Below, piece by piece: positions 9,400 through 18,327 of a DNA stretch of 64,000 nt (its first letter is position 1; each line of letters begins with the position of its first letter). The notes beneath the pieces were generated by a model that saw nothing but the letters and a program-made list of their open reading frames with translations, searched no databases and was not told the DNA's origin. The stretch is from Aquabacterium sp. NJ1 (GTDB lineage Bacteria > Pseudomonadota > Gammaproteobacteria > Burkholderiales > Burkholderiaceae_C): positions 372,001-436,000 of the forward strand of contig NZ_JRKM01000001.1 of assembly GCF_000768065.1 (NCBI RefSeq). Reading direction: 5' to 3'. The translations under genes were made by a program, and so were the position numbers.

Positions 9400-11451
9400 T
9401 CACAAAGGCCGGATCGACCCCGGCACGATGCGTGCCCCAGGGTGCTGCGCCAGGAGGCTGCGCACCAGGGGGTCGCTTTCGATCAAATGTTCAGCCTGAT
9501 GTTGACGGCGCTCGCGCGCCACCTGATCACGCTGGGCGGGCGTATTGCGGGCTGGCCCTTTTTCAAGCTCCAGCATGACCTGGCCGCTCACCACCTGGGC
9601 CAGGGCTTGGGCCAGGCGCTCACGGTTGGTCTCGCTGCACAGGCTTTCGCGGTCAACCCTCAGGCGCCACATGCTTTGCCCGCCTTCATCCTGTTGCGCA
9701 ACGCATTGCGCCTGCATGGCGAGTTCGCGCACCAGCGCCGTGATAGCCCCTTTGGCATTCAACTGCGCCACGACATCAGCCCAGCGATCCGACAAGGGAT
9801 CGGCACCTGGTGGCGGCAACTCAATGGACACGGCCCGTTCGGCAGATGAGATCGATTCAGCCAAAGGTGCAGACACAGATACGGCCACAGGTGCGGCCAC
9901 ACGTTCGAACTGCCGTTGCGTGCGATGCGCCGGCTCCGGCATCGCTTCCTGCACAAATGCGTCTTCTGGCGGCATGCCGATGGACGCAGGCTCGCCCGCC
10001 ATCAAAGCGGCATCGGCCTCGGGCGGCAACGCCTCCCAGGGCGGCACGGATTGCCCACCACCTTGCGACTCGACCGCTCTGACCGGTGCGGATGGCTGAC
10101 GCTGGGCCACATCACCCGCCGGCGCCATGGACGACACAGGCGCAGCAACGGGCACCGGGCCAACGGCAGAAGCCCCCGACGCTGACACAGACGCGGCCAC
10201 AGGCAAGGGCTCAGGCCGCGCCGCAAGCGAAGCCGGCGCCTGTCGTGGCGCAGCGCCTTGCGCAAGCGTGCTGCTGACTGGCTCGGTCCTGGGCTGCTGC
10301 CTGACCGAGCCCTCAGCTTTTGGGAGGGAGGATCCCCCCTGCCCTGCGCCACTGCCTGGCTTGAATGCCAGCAAGCGCAGCATCAGCATCAGCAGCCCGC
10401 TGTACTCGTCAGGCGCCAGGGCCAGTTCGGCCCGGCCTTGCAGGCACAGGCTGTAGAAGAGCTGCGTCTCGTCGGGCGCCAGCAAAGGCGCCAGGCCACG
10501 CCAGACCAACTCGTCGGGGTCTTCCGAATCTTCCAGCCCCGGCACGGCCTGGATCACGGCCATGCGCTGCAGGGCCGTTGCCAACTCCTCCAAGGTGCCC
10601 GAAGCCGACAGGCCCAGCTGACGCAGGGTGTCCACGGCCGCGACGATGGCCTTTCCATCACAGGCTGCCACGGCTTCAATCAGGCGCTGCACGTGCTGGC
10701 GGTCCACCGCGCCCAGCATCTGCCGCACGGTGGCTTCCTGCAGTTGCCCACCGCCAAACGCGATGGCCTGGTCACTCAGCGACATCGCATCCCGCATGGA
10801 GCCACGCGCCGCCCGCGCCAGCAAACGCAGGGCTTCAGGCTCGAAGCTGATGCCCTCGACGGCCAGCACACTGGCCAGGTGCTCGTGCACCGTCTGCGCG
10901 GCCATCGGGCGCAGGTTGAATTGCAGACAACGCGACAGCACCGTGACCGGCACCTTCTGCGGGTCGGTGGTCGCCAGCACGAACTTCAGGTAGTCCGGCG
11001 GCTCCTCCAGCGTCTTGAGCATGGCGTTGAAGGCCGTGTTCGACAGCATGTGCACTTCGTCGATCATGTAGACCTTGAAGCGCCCGACCACCGGCTTGTA
11101 GACCGCCTGCTCCAGCAACTGCGAGATCTCTTCCACGCCACGGTTGGAAGCCGCATCGAGCTCGACATAGTCCACGAAGCGCCCGGCGTCGATGTCGCGA
11201 CAAGGCTGGCACTGCCCGCAAGGCGACGCGGTGATCGTGCCCTGCCCATCCGGGCCGACACAGTTGAGCGACTTGGCCAGGATGCGCGACACCGTGGTCT
11301 TGCCCACGCCCCGCGTGCCCGTGAACAGATAGGCGTGATGCAGCCGCTGCTGCGACAAGGCATTGCTCAGCGCCTGAACAACATGCCCTTGCCCGACCAT
11401 GCTGTCGAAGCCCTTGGGGCGGTATTTGCGTGCGAGGACCATTGAACTCAT
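9400..11451 (-). CDS. dnaX: DNA polymerase III subunits tau and (by frameshift) gamma
   Basis: The 683-residue tau subunit of the clamp loader. The AAA+ module at the N-terminus shows Walker A GTRGVGKTT, the zinc-binding CGQCQPCRDI, Walker B-like MIDEVHMLS and the SRC sensor (TVLSRCLQFN). Domain III runs to about residue 365. A Pro/Ala/Ser-rich linker leads to the tau-specific C-terminal domains that bind DnaB helicase and the polymerase alpha subunit. At codons 376-378 a slippery sequence with a flanking SD-like element and hairpin is present (see separate entry), predicting a ~379-residue gamma form. The start is ATG at 11451, with an alternative at 11442. Confidence 0.97.
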   Translation of the reverse strand: MSSMVLARKYRPKGFDSMVGQGHVVQALSNALSQQRLHHAYLFTGTRGVGKTTVSRILAKSLNCVGPDGQGTITASPCGQCQPCRDIDAGRFVDYVELDAASNRGVEEISQLLEQAVYKPVVGRFKVYMIDEVHMLSNTAFNAMLKTLEEPPDYLKFVLATTDPQKVPVTVLSRCLQFNLRPMAAQTVHEHLASVLAVEGISFEPEALRLLARAARGSMRDAMSLSDQAIAFGGGQLQEATVRQMLGAVDRQHVQRLIEAVAACDGKAIVAAVDTLRQLGLSASGTLEELATALQRMAVIQAVPGLEDSEDPDELVWRGLAPLLAPDETQLFYSLCLQGRAELALAPDEYSGLLMLMLRLLAFKPGSGAGQGGSSLPKAEGSVRQQPRTEPVSSTLAQGAAPRQAPASLAARPEPLPVAASVSASGASAVGPVPVAAPVSSMAPAGDVAQRQPSAPVRAVESQGGGQSVPPWEALPPEADAALMAGEPASIGMPPEDAFVQEAMPEPAHRTQRQFERVAAPVAVSVSAPLAESISSAERAVSIELPPPGADPLSDRWADVVAQLNAKGAITALVRELAMQAQCVAQQDEGGQSMWRLRVDRESLCSETNRERLAQALAQVVSGQVMLELEKGPARNTPAQRDQVARERRQHQAEHLIESDPLVRSLLAQHPGARIVPGSIRPL
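10280..10340 (-). promoter_or_regulatory. Predicted -1 programmed frameshift signal in dnaX
   Basis: Reading the minus strand in order: an SD-like AGGGGG (10340-10335); a 10-base gap; the heptamer C-CCA-AAA (10324-10318) in the zero frame CTC CCA AAA GCT; a 6-base spacer; then a perfect 9-bp stem GGCTCGGTC/GACCGAGCC (10311-10303 with 10288-10280) closing a 14-base loop. After a -1 slip the next codons are AGC TGA, so translation stops after one serine and yields a protein of about 379 residues. E. coli dnaX has the same three-part layout and also stops after one codon. The layout is read directly; its use in the cell is inferred. Confidence 0.85.
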
Positions 11452-11738
11452 GGCGCGATTCTAGGGCGCCCGCGCCACGCCAAAGGCCTCCCCGCACACT
11501 TTCGCGCAGCGCATTTGATACATCTGGAAACAGGTTTACTCACAAAGTCGTGTCCAAACACCCGTTTGAAGCTATGAAAGATGCACGCACCGCCCTACAA
11601 TTTGATCAGTCGCGATTAAATACATCGCGTCGCGGTTTGCGGGTTTTCCTGCATTTCTGCCACTAATCGGTTGACTCATCTTTTCCAGGCCCGGACCAGG
11701 TGAGTGCAGTCGCCGTTTCACCAGAAGTGGGCCGTTGT
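11452..11738 (+). other. Intergenic region and probable rhlE leader
   Basis: The 287 bases between the divergent dnaX and rhlE genes hold no convincing gene. A TACAAT at 11596-11601 could be a -10 box for rhlE but lacks a good -35. A short hairpin, CGCGAT/ATCGCG (11611-11616 with 11624-11629), would lie at the start of the resulting ~130-base leader. The segment is more AT-rich than its surroundings. Confidence 0.4.
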
Positions 11739-13205
11739 ATGTCGTTTGAAAATCTGGGGTTAATTGAGCCCCTCTTGAAAGCAGTTCTCGAAGCTGGCTA
11801 TTCAACCCCCACCCCGATCCAGTCTCAGGCGATTCCCGCCGTGCTGGCAGGTGGTGATTTATTGGCGGGCGCGCAAACCGGCACGGGTAAAACGGCCGGG
11901 TTTACGCTGCCCCTGCTGCACAAATTGATGACTTCGCCCAGCGCACCTCAGGCGGGTGGTCGGCGACATATTCGCGCGCTGATCCTCACGCCTACACGCG
12001 AATTGGCGGCGCAGGTCGAAGAGTCGGTGCGTATCTACAGCAAATACCTGCCGATCCGTTCCGCGGTGATGTTTGGCGGTGTGGGCATGAACCCGCAAAT
12101 CGACGCGCTGCGACGCGGGCTGGATGTGCTGGTGGCCACGCCCGGGCGGCTATTGGATCACCATCAACAGGGCACCCTGGATCTCAGCCACGTTGAATAT
12201 TTCGTGCTTGACGAAGCGGATCGCATGCTGGATATGGGTTTTATCCACGATATCCGCCGTGTACTGGCCATCCTTCCGCCCAAAAAACAAAGCCTGCTTT
12301 TCTCTGCCACCTTCTCGGATGAGATCAAGGCACTGGCCGAGCGTTTGCTGAATGCACCCAAGGTGATTGAGGTCGCACGCCGAAATGCAACAGCTGAAAC
12401 CATAGCCCAAAAGGTTCATCCGGTTGATCGCGATCGCAAGCGCGAATTACTCACCCACCTGATTCAAACAAATAACTGGCATCAGGTGCTGGTTTTCACA
12501 CGCATGAAACATGGCGCCAACCGCCTGGTCGAATATCTGCTCAAGCAAGACGTGACGGCCATGGCCATTCACGGCAACAAGAGCCAGAGCGCGCGTACCC
12601 GGGCATTGGCCGATTTCAAGTCTGGTGATTTGCAGGTGCTGGTCGCAACGGACATCGCCGCACGCGGCATCGACATCGACCAGTTGCCCCATGTGGTCAA
12701 CTTCGAACTGCCCAACGTGCCAGAGGACTACGTGCACCGCATCGGGCGCACCGGCCGCGCCGGGGCCGAAGGTGAAGCCGTGTCGCTGGTCTGCATCGAC
12801 GAAGAGGGTTTTCTCGCCGATATCGAGAAGCTCATCAAGCGCAGCATCCCGCGTGAGGTCGTACCGGGGTACGAGCCAGATCCTCACGCGCGCCCAGAAC
12901 CGATTCAGCTTGGTCGCCGCGTCCTGCATGGTGCCCCTGGCTCTCGCTCAGGCGGCGGCGGTGGCGGTAGCGGCGGACGCCCGGGCTCCGGCCAGAACCG
13001 AGGCGGGCAGCAAGCCCCCAGGAACAAGTCCGGCGGCTTTTCCGGCCAGAACCACGGTGGTGGCGGCGGGCAAGGCGGGCCACGTCAAGCCTCGGGGTCC
13101 GGGGCCTACAAGCCTGCGCAGCCTCAAGAGATTCGTCGACGCTCGGATGCCGCCAACAATGAGCCGGTTGCGTCCAAACCTGCCCCAAGGCGCTTCAGAG
13201 GCTGA
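11739..13205 (+). CDS. rhlE: RhlE-type DEAD-box RNA helicase
   Basis: A 488-residue ATP-dependent RNA helicase. Motifs in order: Q-motif around [12 protein letters not shown], motif I AQTGTGKT, Ia [14 protein letters not shown] ([13 protein letters not shown]), III SAT, then [14 protein letters not shown] and [10 protein letters not shown] in the second RecA-like domain. The C-terminus from about residue 400 is basic and Gly/Arg/Gln-rich, fitting nonspecific RNA binding. The start [13 protein letters not shown] matches RhlE proteins; an in-frame GTG at 11700 would add 13 residues. A strong terminator follows. Likely roles are ribosome assembly and RNA turnover. Confidence 0.94.
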   Translation: MSFENLGLIEPLLKAVLEAGYSTPTPIQSQAIPAVLAGGDLLAGAQTGTGKTAGFTLPLLHKLMTSPSAPQAGGRRHIRALILTPTRELAAQVEESVRIYSKYLPIRSAVMFGGVGMNPQIDALRRGLDVLVATPGRLLDHHQQGTLDLSHVEYFVLDEADRMLDMGFIHDIRRVLAILPPKKQSLLFSATFSDEIKALAERLLNAPKVIEVARRNATAETIAQKVHPVDRDRKRELLTHLIQTNNWHQVLVFTRMKHGANRLVEYLLKQDVTAMAIHGNKSQSARTRALADFKSGDLQVLVATDIAARGIDIDQLPHVVNFELPNVPEDYVHRIGRTGRAGAEGEAVSLVCIDEEGFLADIEKLIKRSIPREVVPGYEPDPHARPEPIQLGRRVLHGAPGSRSGGGGGGSGGRPGSGQNRGGQQAPRNKSGGFSGQNHGGGGGQGGPRQASGSGAYKPAQPQEIRRRSDAANNEPVASKPAPRRFRG

Positions 13206-13252
13206 GGGGGGGGGCAGCCCACGGTCAGCCTGGCATAGGCTGGCATGAAAAC

Positions 13253-13280
13253 AAAAAACCCGGCCAGGCCGGGTTTTTTT
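13253..13280. terminator. Intrinsic terminator between rhlE and the small exported protein
   Basis: AAAAAACCCGG and CCGGGTTTTTTT flank CCAGG, giving a GC-rich hairpin with an A-run before and a 7-T run after. It can work in both directions and serves the convergent rhlE and the Ala/Lys-rich gene. Confidence 0.88.
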
Positions 13281-13311
13281 CTGCACGGTCAAACTGACCG
13301 GGCCGCTTGAA

Positions 13312-13494
13312 TTACTTCGAAGCAGCTTCAGAAGCAGCAGCAGCCTTCTTGGCAGCCTTGGCCTTGTGAGCCTTCTTGGCCTTCTTGGCGGGAGCAGAGG
13401 CAGCAGCTTCAGCAGCAGGAGCGGAAGCGGCTTCAGCAGCGAAAGCACCAATAGCGAACATCGAGGCGACCAGAGCGGCGATCAGCTTTTTCAT
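13312..13494 (-). CDS. Small exported Ala/Lys-rich protein
   Basis: A 60-residue protein beginning with a clear Sec signal (MKKLIAALVASMFAIGAFA), cut probably after AFA. The mature ~40 residues are almost only Ala, Lys, Ser and Glu, with KKAKKAHKAKAAKK at the centre. A GGAG ribosome site lies 9 bases before the ATG at 13494, so the longer open frame starting at 13791 is not needed. Such lysine/alanine-rich periplasmic peptides are common and uncharacterised in Burkholderiales. No function is known; it could bind anionic envelope polymers or act as a small acid-stress protein, but this is speculation. Confidence 0.75.
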   Translation of the reverse strand: MKKLIAALVASMFAIGAFAAEAASAPAAEAAASAPAKKAKKAHKAKAAKKAAAASEAASK

Positions 13495-13612
13495 GAAAAA
13501 ACTCCAAAGGGTAGGATATGGTTGCTTGTCAGATCTGGTCACAGCCAGACCTGTAGACACAAAACGAAGGGTTTCGCGATTCGGTTGACACGCTGCACAA
13601 AAATTTTTTTGC

Positions 13613-14446
13613 TCACTCAAAAGCACGCTCGCGCAGCCATTTGGTAGCCACCCATTTCTCGCCTTCCTTGACTGGCGCACCACCGTGCAGCGTTTTGGTG
13701 GAAGGGTGAGGCAGGCCATACGCGAAGAACACGGCCTGCCCGGCCACCGCATGAACATCGATGCCGGCGTCCGGAAATGTGGTGGCACCACCCACCTCTG
13801 GTGTATTGAGGTACATGACCACAGTACCGACTCGTTGCCCCCCTCGCTTCAGGATGGCGGCGGAACCGGGCTGGCTGGGGTCGAAATAATCAAAATGAGG
13901 CTTGTATTCGGCACCGGGTGCATACCGGAGTATCTGGATGCCCTCGCCGTTTTCGACAGGCCAGTTCACCAAGGCGGCGATGCGGGCCTCGATGCGGGCA
14001 CAGAGTTCATTTTCGCCCCAGCCAAAAAACATGCCCTGACTGGTTCTCGCCTCGTTGACCTCGCTGCCGCCTGTTGCATTGACCACCGTCTGTGAACGCG
14101 TCATGCGCGGCTTGGCCAGGTCGATCAGCTCCTGGCACTCCTGCAGCGAGAGAAAGTCGCCAAAGACCACCACACGGGGATTTCTCATCTGCACCAGGAT
14201 CTTCACCGACTTGTCGTGTGCCCATACCTCCGACACCCCCTCGGCGGCGACATCCGGCACGCGCCCTGTACCGGCCTGAGCCTGGCTCACGCGCTCAACC
14301 ATGACCTCTTCCAGGGCGGACAGCGCCACACCTTCCTCCCAGCCGCTGGCCATCATGGCCGCCAGCACGGCATCGGCACCGTGCCCAGCTTCAGCCTGCT
14401 CAATGATCCAGCGTCGAAGATCCGGCGTGATCAGTTGCCCCGTCAT
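13613..14446 (-). CDS. 2-oxoglutarate/Fe(II) oxygenase, prolyl 4-hydroxylase-like
   Basis: A 277-residue protein whose C-terminal ~190 residues form a P4H-type dioxygenase domain. Iron ligands are the His and Asp of YKPHFDYFD and a distal His in TLHGGAPV, followed by the 2-oxoglutarate-binding Lys in KWVATKWLRE. The N-terminal ~75 residues form a separate helical region (ITPDLRRWIIEQAEAGHGADAVLAAMM). The target protein is unknown. It lies just downstream of yaaA with a 12-base gap and may share its transcript. Confidence 0.9.
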   Translation of the reverse strand: MTGQLITPDLRRWIIEQAEAGHGADAVLAAMMASGWEEGVALSALEEVMVERVSQAQAGTGRVPDVAAEGVSEVWAHDKSVKILVQMRNPRVVVFGDFLSLQECQELIDLAKPRMTRSQTVVNATGGSEVNEARTSQGMFFGWGENELCARIEARIAALVNWPVENGEGIQILRYAPGAEYKPHFDYFDPSQPGSAAILKRGGQRVGTVVMYLNTPEVGGATTFPDAGIDVHAVAGQAVFFAYGLPHPSTKTLHGGAPVKEGEKWVATKWLRERAFE

Positions 14447-14458
14447 GCTTGCTCCCGT

Positions 14459-15235
14459 TCAGTCACTCAACCGCCGCCTGAACACCAGGCGATCGGGCTC
14501 AGAGGCCGCCTTGTCGTAGGCATAACCTTCTGCACTGAAATCCAGCAGATCAGCCGGCTTGCGTGCACGCCGAACGATGGCGTGCCGAGCCATCATGCCC
14601 CTGGCACGCTTGGCATGGAAACTGATGACCTTCCAGCCCGCACCCTTCCAGTCTTCGAACACGCATTCGACCACGCGCGCCTTCAGCGCCTTGCGCTTGA
14701 CCGACTTGAAGTATTCCTGGGAAGCCAGGTTGATGATGACGTCGTCACCCTGCTCGGCGAGCTTCGCATTGAGGTGCTCGGCCAGGGTGTCGCCCCACCA
14801 GGCATACAGATCCTTGCCCCGAGGGTTGGGCAGCCGGGTGCCCATCTCCAGGCGGTAAGGCTGCATCCAGTCCAGCGGGCGCAAGATGCCGTACAGGCCA
14901 CTGAGCATGTTGACGTGCTCCTGGGCCCAGTCCAGATCGGACTGCTTCAGGCTGGCTGCATCCAGGCCCTCATACACATCACCGTTGAAGGCCAGGATGG
15001 CCTGCTTGCTGTTTTTCGCCGTGAACTTCGGCCTCCAGGCCGCGTAGCGCGCCACATTAAGCGTGGACAAGGTGTCGCTGAGGTCCATCAAGGATGCAAT
15101 TTGCGCAGGCGTGTAGGGGCGCAGCACGTCGATCAGGGCCGCAGCCTCCTTGGCGAATTGCGGCAAGGTGTGTTTGTCAGTCGTGGGGGCGGTGTCGTAA
15201 TCCAGACTCTTGGCGGGGGACAGCAAAATCAGCAT
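14459..15235 (-). CDS. yaaA: YaaA, peroxide stress protein (DUF328/UPF0246)
   Basis: A 258-residue member of the YaaA family, which in E. coli limits free intracellular iron during hydrogen peroxide stress and has a DNA-binding fold. The family hallmarks are the N-terminus [15 protein letters not shown] and the block [23 protein letters not shown]. It lies 6 bases downstream of the peroxiredoxin gene on the same strand, so both probably respond to the same peroxide signal. Confidence 0.95.
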   Translation of the reverse strand: MLILLSPAKSLDYDTAPTTDKHTLPQFAKEAAALIDVLRPYTPAQIASLMDLSDTLSTLNVARYAAWRPKFTAKNSKQAILAFNGDVYEGLDAASLKQSDLDWAQEHVNMLSGLYGILRPLDWMQPYRLEMGTRLPNPRGKDLYAWWGDTLAEHLNAKLAEQGDDVIINLASQEYFKSVKRKALKARVVECVFEDWKGAGWKVISFHAKRARGMMARHAIVRRARKPADLLDFSAEGYAYDKAASEPDRLVFRRRLSD

Positions 15236-15241
15236 GGTGAA

Positions 15242-15790
15242 TCAGAGCGTGGCGCCACCGGGCTCACGGTTGCAAGGGCAGAAGGCATCAGTTTGCAGGG
15301 CATCCAGAACACGCAGGATTTCCTCGGGATTGCGCCCGACTTTCAGGGTGTTGACGGAGACGTGCTGGATGACGTTGTCGGCGTCCACGATGAAGGTGGC
15401 GCGCAAGGCCACGCCGGCCTGCTTGTCGCGCACGCCCAGTTGATCGACCAGGGAACCGGTTTCATCGGCGAAGTTGTAGTGCCCCAGTTTGTCGAGTTCG
15501 GCGGCCTCGCGGCGCCAGCCCAGCTTGGAGAACTCGTTGTCGGTCGAGCCGCCCAGCAGCACGGCATTGTGATCAGAAAAGGCCTTGGCCAGCTTGTCGA
15601 ATGCGGCCACCTCGCTGCCGCACACGGCGGTGAAATCCTTCGGGTAGAAGTAGATCACCTTCCACTTGCCCGGGAAACTCTTTTCCGTGATGTCCTCGAA
15701 AGCCGACTGCCCATGCTCCTCGGGCTGGTTGAAGCCGGGCTTGACGCCCACGACCTTGAAGTGTTCCAGTTTGTCGCCAACGGTTTTCAT
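15242..15790 (-). CDS. AhpC/TSA-family peroxiredoxin
   Basis: A 182-residue two-cysteine type peroxiredoxin that reduces peroxides in the cytoplasm. The peroxidatic cysteine is in PKDFTAVCGSE, which keeps the PxxxTxxC core but has AVCGSE where AhpC usually has FVCPTE. A CPC motif close to the C-terminus is the likely resolving site. I place the start at MKTVGDKLEHF (15790), matching homologues; an upstream ATG at 15802 adds four residues. It heads a yaaA-containing unit. A TATGAT at 15840-15835 on this strand may be its -10 box. Confidence 0.9.
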   Translation of the reverse strand: MKTVGDKLEHFKVVGVKPGFNQPEEHGQSAFEDITEKSFPGKWKVIYFYPKDFTAVCGSEVAAFDKLAKAFSDHNAVLLGGSTDNEFSKLGWRREAAELDKLGHYNFADETGSLVDQLGVRDKQAGVALRATFIVDADNVIQHVSVNTLKVGRNPEEILRVLDALQTDAFCPCNREPGGATL

Positions 15791-15947
15791 GCTTGCACCC
15801 ATGCTGAAGTCGGGTTGAGATGCCCTATTTTCTCATCATAGATTCCAGCCAGGCGCACGCGACGGCATCAAGCAGGACTTGCGCAACACTCTTAAAATCG
15901 CGGATTCCCTCCACTGCCGCGCCGAGGCTTTCGCCCGGCCACTTCAT

Positions 15948-16490
15948 ATGGCGCTCTACCGCATCAACGACAAGGCCCCCCAGGTTCACCCCAGCGCCTA
16001 CGTGGCCGAATCGGCCGACGTGATCGGCGACGTGACCTTGTCGGAAGGCGCCAGCGTGTGGTCGCACGTGACCTTGCGGGGCGACAACGAGCCCATCATG
16101 ATTGGCGAGCGCTCGAATGTGCAGGAGTCATCCGTGCTGCACACCGACATCGGCTATCCGCTGACCATCGGCCAGGACGTGACGGTGGGCCACCAGGCCA
16201 TGCTGCATGGTTGCACCATTGGCGATGGCTCGCTGATCGGCATCCAGGCGGTGGTGCTCAATGGCGCGGTGATCGGCAAAAACTGCCTGGTGGCGGCCGG
16301 CGCGCTCGTCACCGAGGGCAAGGTGTTCGAAGACGGCATGCTGATCATGGGCTCACCGGCCAAGGCCGTGCGCCCGCTCAGTGACGGCGATCTGGCACGC
16401 ATGCACATGGGTACGGCCTTGTATGTGGCCAAATCGGCCCAATACAAGACAGACATGGTGCGCATTGACGCACCTGCGACCGCGAAGTAA
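15948..16490 (+). CDS. Gamma-carbonic-anhydrase-like hexapeptide-repeat protein
   Basis: A 180-residue left-handed beta-helix protein of the YrdA/PaaY group. Hexapeptide repeats run through most of the chain (for example VIGDVTLSEGASVWSHVTLRGD, and IGDGSLIGIQAVVLNGAVIG). Metal-site histidines are seen in VLHTDIG, VGHQAMLHGC, as in gamma carbonic anhydrases. The start MALYRINDKAPQVHP (ATG at 15948) matches homologues; earlier in-frame starts are unlikely. Whether it has carbonic anhydrase activity or is a thioesterase-like relative cannot be settled. The stop lies 8 bases before hslO. Confidence 0.9.
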   Translation: MALYRINDKAPQVHPSAYVAESADVIGDVTLSEGASVWSHVTLRGDNEPIMIGERSNVQESSVLHTDIGYPLTIGQDVTVGHQAMLHGCTIGDGSLIGIQAVVLNGAVIGKNCLVAAGALVTEGKVFEDGMLIMGSPAKAVRPLSDGDLARMHMGTALYVAKSAQYKTDMVRIDAPATAK

Positions 16491-16498
16491 AGAAGCTC

Positions 16499-17485
16499 AT
16501 GAGTGAATTGCACAAATTTCTGTTTGAAGGCCTGCCCGTGCGGGGCATGCTGGTCCGCCTGACCGATGGCTGGCAGGAGGCCCTGCGCCGTCGCGAGTCG
16601 GCGGGCGCGTTTGATGCGCCGCTGCGCCGCTTGCTGGGTGAAATGAGCGCCGCCGGTGTGCTGATGCAATCCAACATCAAGTTCAATGGTGCGGTCGTCA
16701 TGCAGATTTTTGGCGATGGGCCGGTCAAGGTCGCCGTGACCGAAGTCCAGCCAGACTTGAGCTTTCGCTCGACGGCCAAGGTAGTGGGTGAACTGCCCGC
16801 GACCGACAACGGCCGGCTGCCGCTGGAAACCATGGTCAACGTGAGCGGGCATGGCCGCTGCGCCATCACGCTGGACCCGAAGGACCGCCTGCCGGGTCAA
16901 CAGCCCTATCAGGGCGTGGTGCCGCTCAATGGCGAAGATGGCGCGCCGCTGCACGACATCAGCGCGGTGCTGGAGCAGTACATGCGCAAGTCGGAACAGC
17001 TGGAAACCAAGCTGATCCTGGCGGCCAACGACGAGGTGGCCGCTGGCCTGCTGATCCAGCGCCTGCCCGTGGAGGGCAAAGGCAATCTGGAGGGCGCAGC
17101 GGCGCATGAGCCGGACCCGATCGAGATGGCCGAGCACTACAACCGCATTGCGCACCTGGCATCCACCCTGACGCAGGAAGAGCTGCTCACGCTGGACGCG
17201 CCCACCATCTTGCGCCGCCTGTTCTGGGAAGAGGACGTGCGCTACTTCGAGCCTCAGGTTGGTGCCGATGGGCCGCGCTTCGCCTGCACCTGCTCGCGCG
17301 AGCGCGTGGGCAATATGCTGCGTGGCCTGGGCCAGGAAGAGATCGACTCCATCGTGGCCGAGCAAGGCCAGGTCGAGATCGGCTGCGACTTCTGCGGCCA
17401 GCACTATGTGTTCGACCCGGTGGATGCCACCGAGTTGTTCAGTGATGGCGCGGACACGCCGCCCAGTTCTTCACGCTTGCAGTGA
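16499..17485 (+). CDS. hslO: Hsp33 redox-activated chaperone
   Basis: A 328-residue holdase that is switched on by oxidation in the cytoplasm. The C-terminal zinc switch is intact: CTC in FACTCSRERV and CDFC in GCDFCGQHY, about 33 residues apart. The N-terminal core (RGMLVRLTDGWQEAL) is typical. The last ~15 residues are a Ser/Pro-rich tail. It follows the hexapeptide-repeat gene by 8 bases. Its presence next to the peroxiredoxin/yaaA group suits a local cluster of oxidative stress functions. Confidence 0.95.
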   Translation: MSELHKFLFEGLPVRGMLVRLTDGWQEALRRRESAGAFDAPLRRLLGEMSAAGVLMQSNIKFNGAVVMQIFGDGPVKVAVTEVQPDLSFRSTAKVVGELPATDNGRLPLETMVNVSGHGRCAITLDPKDRLPGQQPYQGVVPLNGEDGAPLHDISAVLEQYMRKSEQLETKLILAANDEVAAGLLIQRLPVEGKGNLEGAAAHEPDPIEMAEHYNRIAHLASTLTQEELLTLDAPTILRRLFWEEDVRYFEPQVGADGPRFACTCSRERVGNMLRGLGQEEIDSIVAEQGQVEIGCDFCGQHYVFDPVDATELFSDGADTPPSSSRLQ

Positions 17486-17522
17486 GGCCTGGGCTAGCTG
17501 GGCCTGAGCTGATACCCGTGGG

Positions 17523-18320
17523 CTAGATGCCTGCGGGCCCCGTGCCCATTGGCTGATCGAATTGCCAGGGGAAAGTCTGCATCAAGCGGGCCCAGTCCTG
17601 ATTGAGGGCGGGATCAGGTGCCGGATTGGGTGCGGGCATATCGCCCATTCCTGTTGGTATCGGCGACACCAGGTTCAACTGCTGGCCGGACAAGGGTTGA
17701 ACGAGCTGCAATGACGCGGCATGCAACCACAGCCGTTGCTGGCCCAGTTGCTGCGCCCACCAGCGGTTGTGTGCACCCTTGCCATGCGTGGCGTCCCCAA
17801 TGATGGGATGCGCGATGTGTTTGAGGTGGCGCCGGATCTGGTGGCGGCGCCCTGTGAGCGGCAGCGCCTCCACCAAGGCCACGCGCGTGCTGGGGTAGCG
17901 GTCCACCGGCACATCCAGCTGCAAGGTGGCCAGGCGCCGGAAGGCGGTCTGCGCGGGCTGTGCAGGCGCATCGGGCGGGGCGTCGTCAGGGCGCAATGCG
18001 TGGTCCACGGTTTGCGCTGCAGCCGGCCAGCCGCGCACCATGGCGATGTAGCGCTTGTGCACCTGGTGCTGCTCGAATACGGCACACAAGGCGCGCGCGG
18101 CCTCTGCGTGCAAGGCCATGAGCAGCACGCCGGACGTGCCTTTGTCCAGGCGGTGCACGGGGTACACATGCCGCCCCAACTGATCCCGCAGGGTCTGCAT
18201 GACAAAGCGGGTTTCGTGCGCATCCAGGCCGGTACGGTGCACCAGCCAACCCGCGGGCTTGTGCACGACCACCATGTCCTCGTCCTGCCAGAGGATGGTC
18301 AGGGGCGCAGCGTCATCCAT
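17523..18320 (-). CDS. truC: RluA-family pseudouridine synthase, TruC-like
   Basis: A 265-residue pseudouridine synthase. The catalytic Asp lies in YPVHRLDKGTSGVLL (about residue 58). The motif LTGRRHQIRRHLKHIAHPIIGDATHG resembles TruC, which modifies U65 of tRNAs, but another RNA target is possible. The ATG at 18320 lies 7 bases after the stop of the upstream kinase gene. A longer frame to 18437 would overlap that gene and is rejected. The C-terminal ~55 residues (Pro/Ala-rich, then helical) extend beyond the catalytic core. Confidence 0.88.
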   Translation of the reverse strand: MDDAAPLTILWQDEDMVVVHKPAGWLVHRTGLDAHETRFVMQTLRDQLGRHVYPVHRLDKGTSGVLLMALHAEAARALCAVFEQHQVHKRYIAMVRGWPAAAQTVDHALRPDDAPPDAPAQPAQTAFRRLATLQLDVPVDRYPSTRVALVEALPLTGRRHQIRRHLKHIAHPIIGDATHGKGAHNRWWAQQLGQQRLWLHAASLQLVQPLSGQQLNLVSPIPTGMGDMPAPNPAPDPALNQDWARLMQTFPWQFDQPMGTGPAGI

Positions 18321-18327
18321 GGCTGGC

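Noticed and set aside
10318-10324. Reading the -1 stop in dnaX as a sequencing error or disrupted gene
   Set aside because: The zero frame is open over all 683 codons with intact domains; the -1 stop matters only for the programmed event.
14216-15841. 541-codon open frame on the plus strand opposite the oxygenase, yaaA and peroxiredoxin genes
   Set aside because: It is antisense to three clear family members. Long antisense frames are common in high-GC DNA. Its translation has no recognisable domain and is Gln/His/Gly/Arg-rich like other shadow frames.
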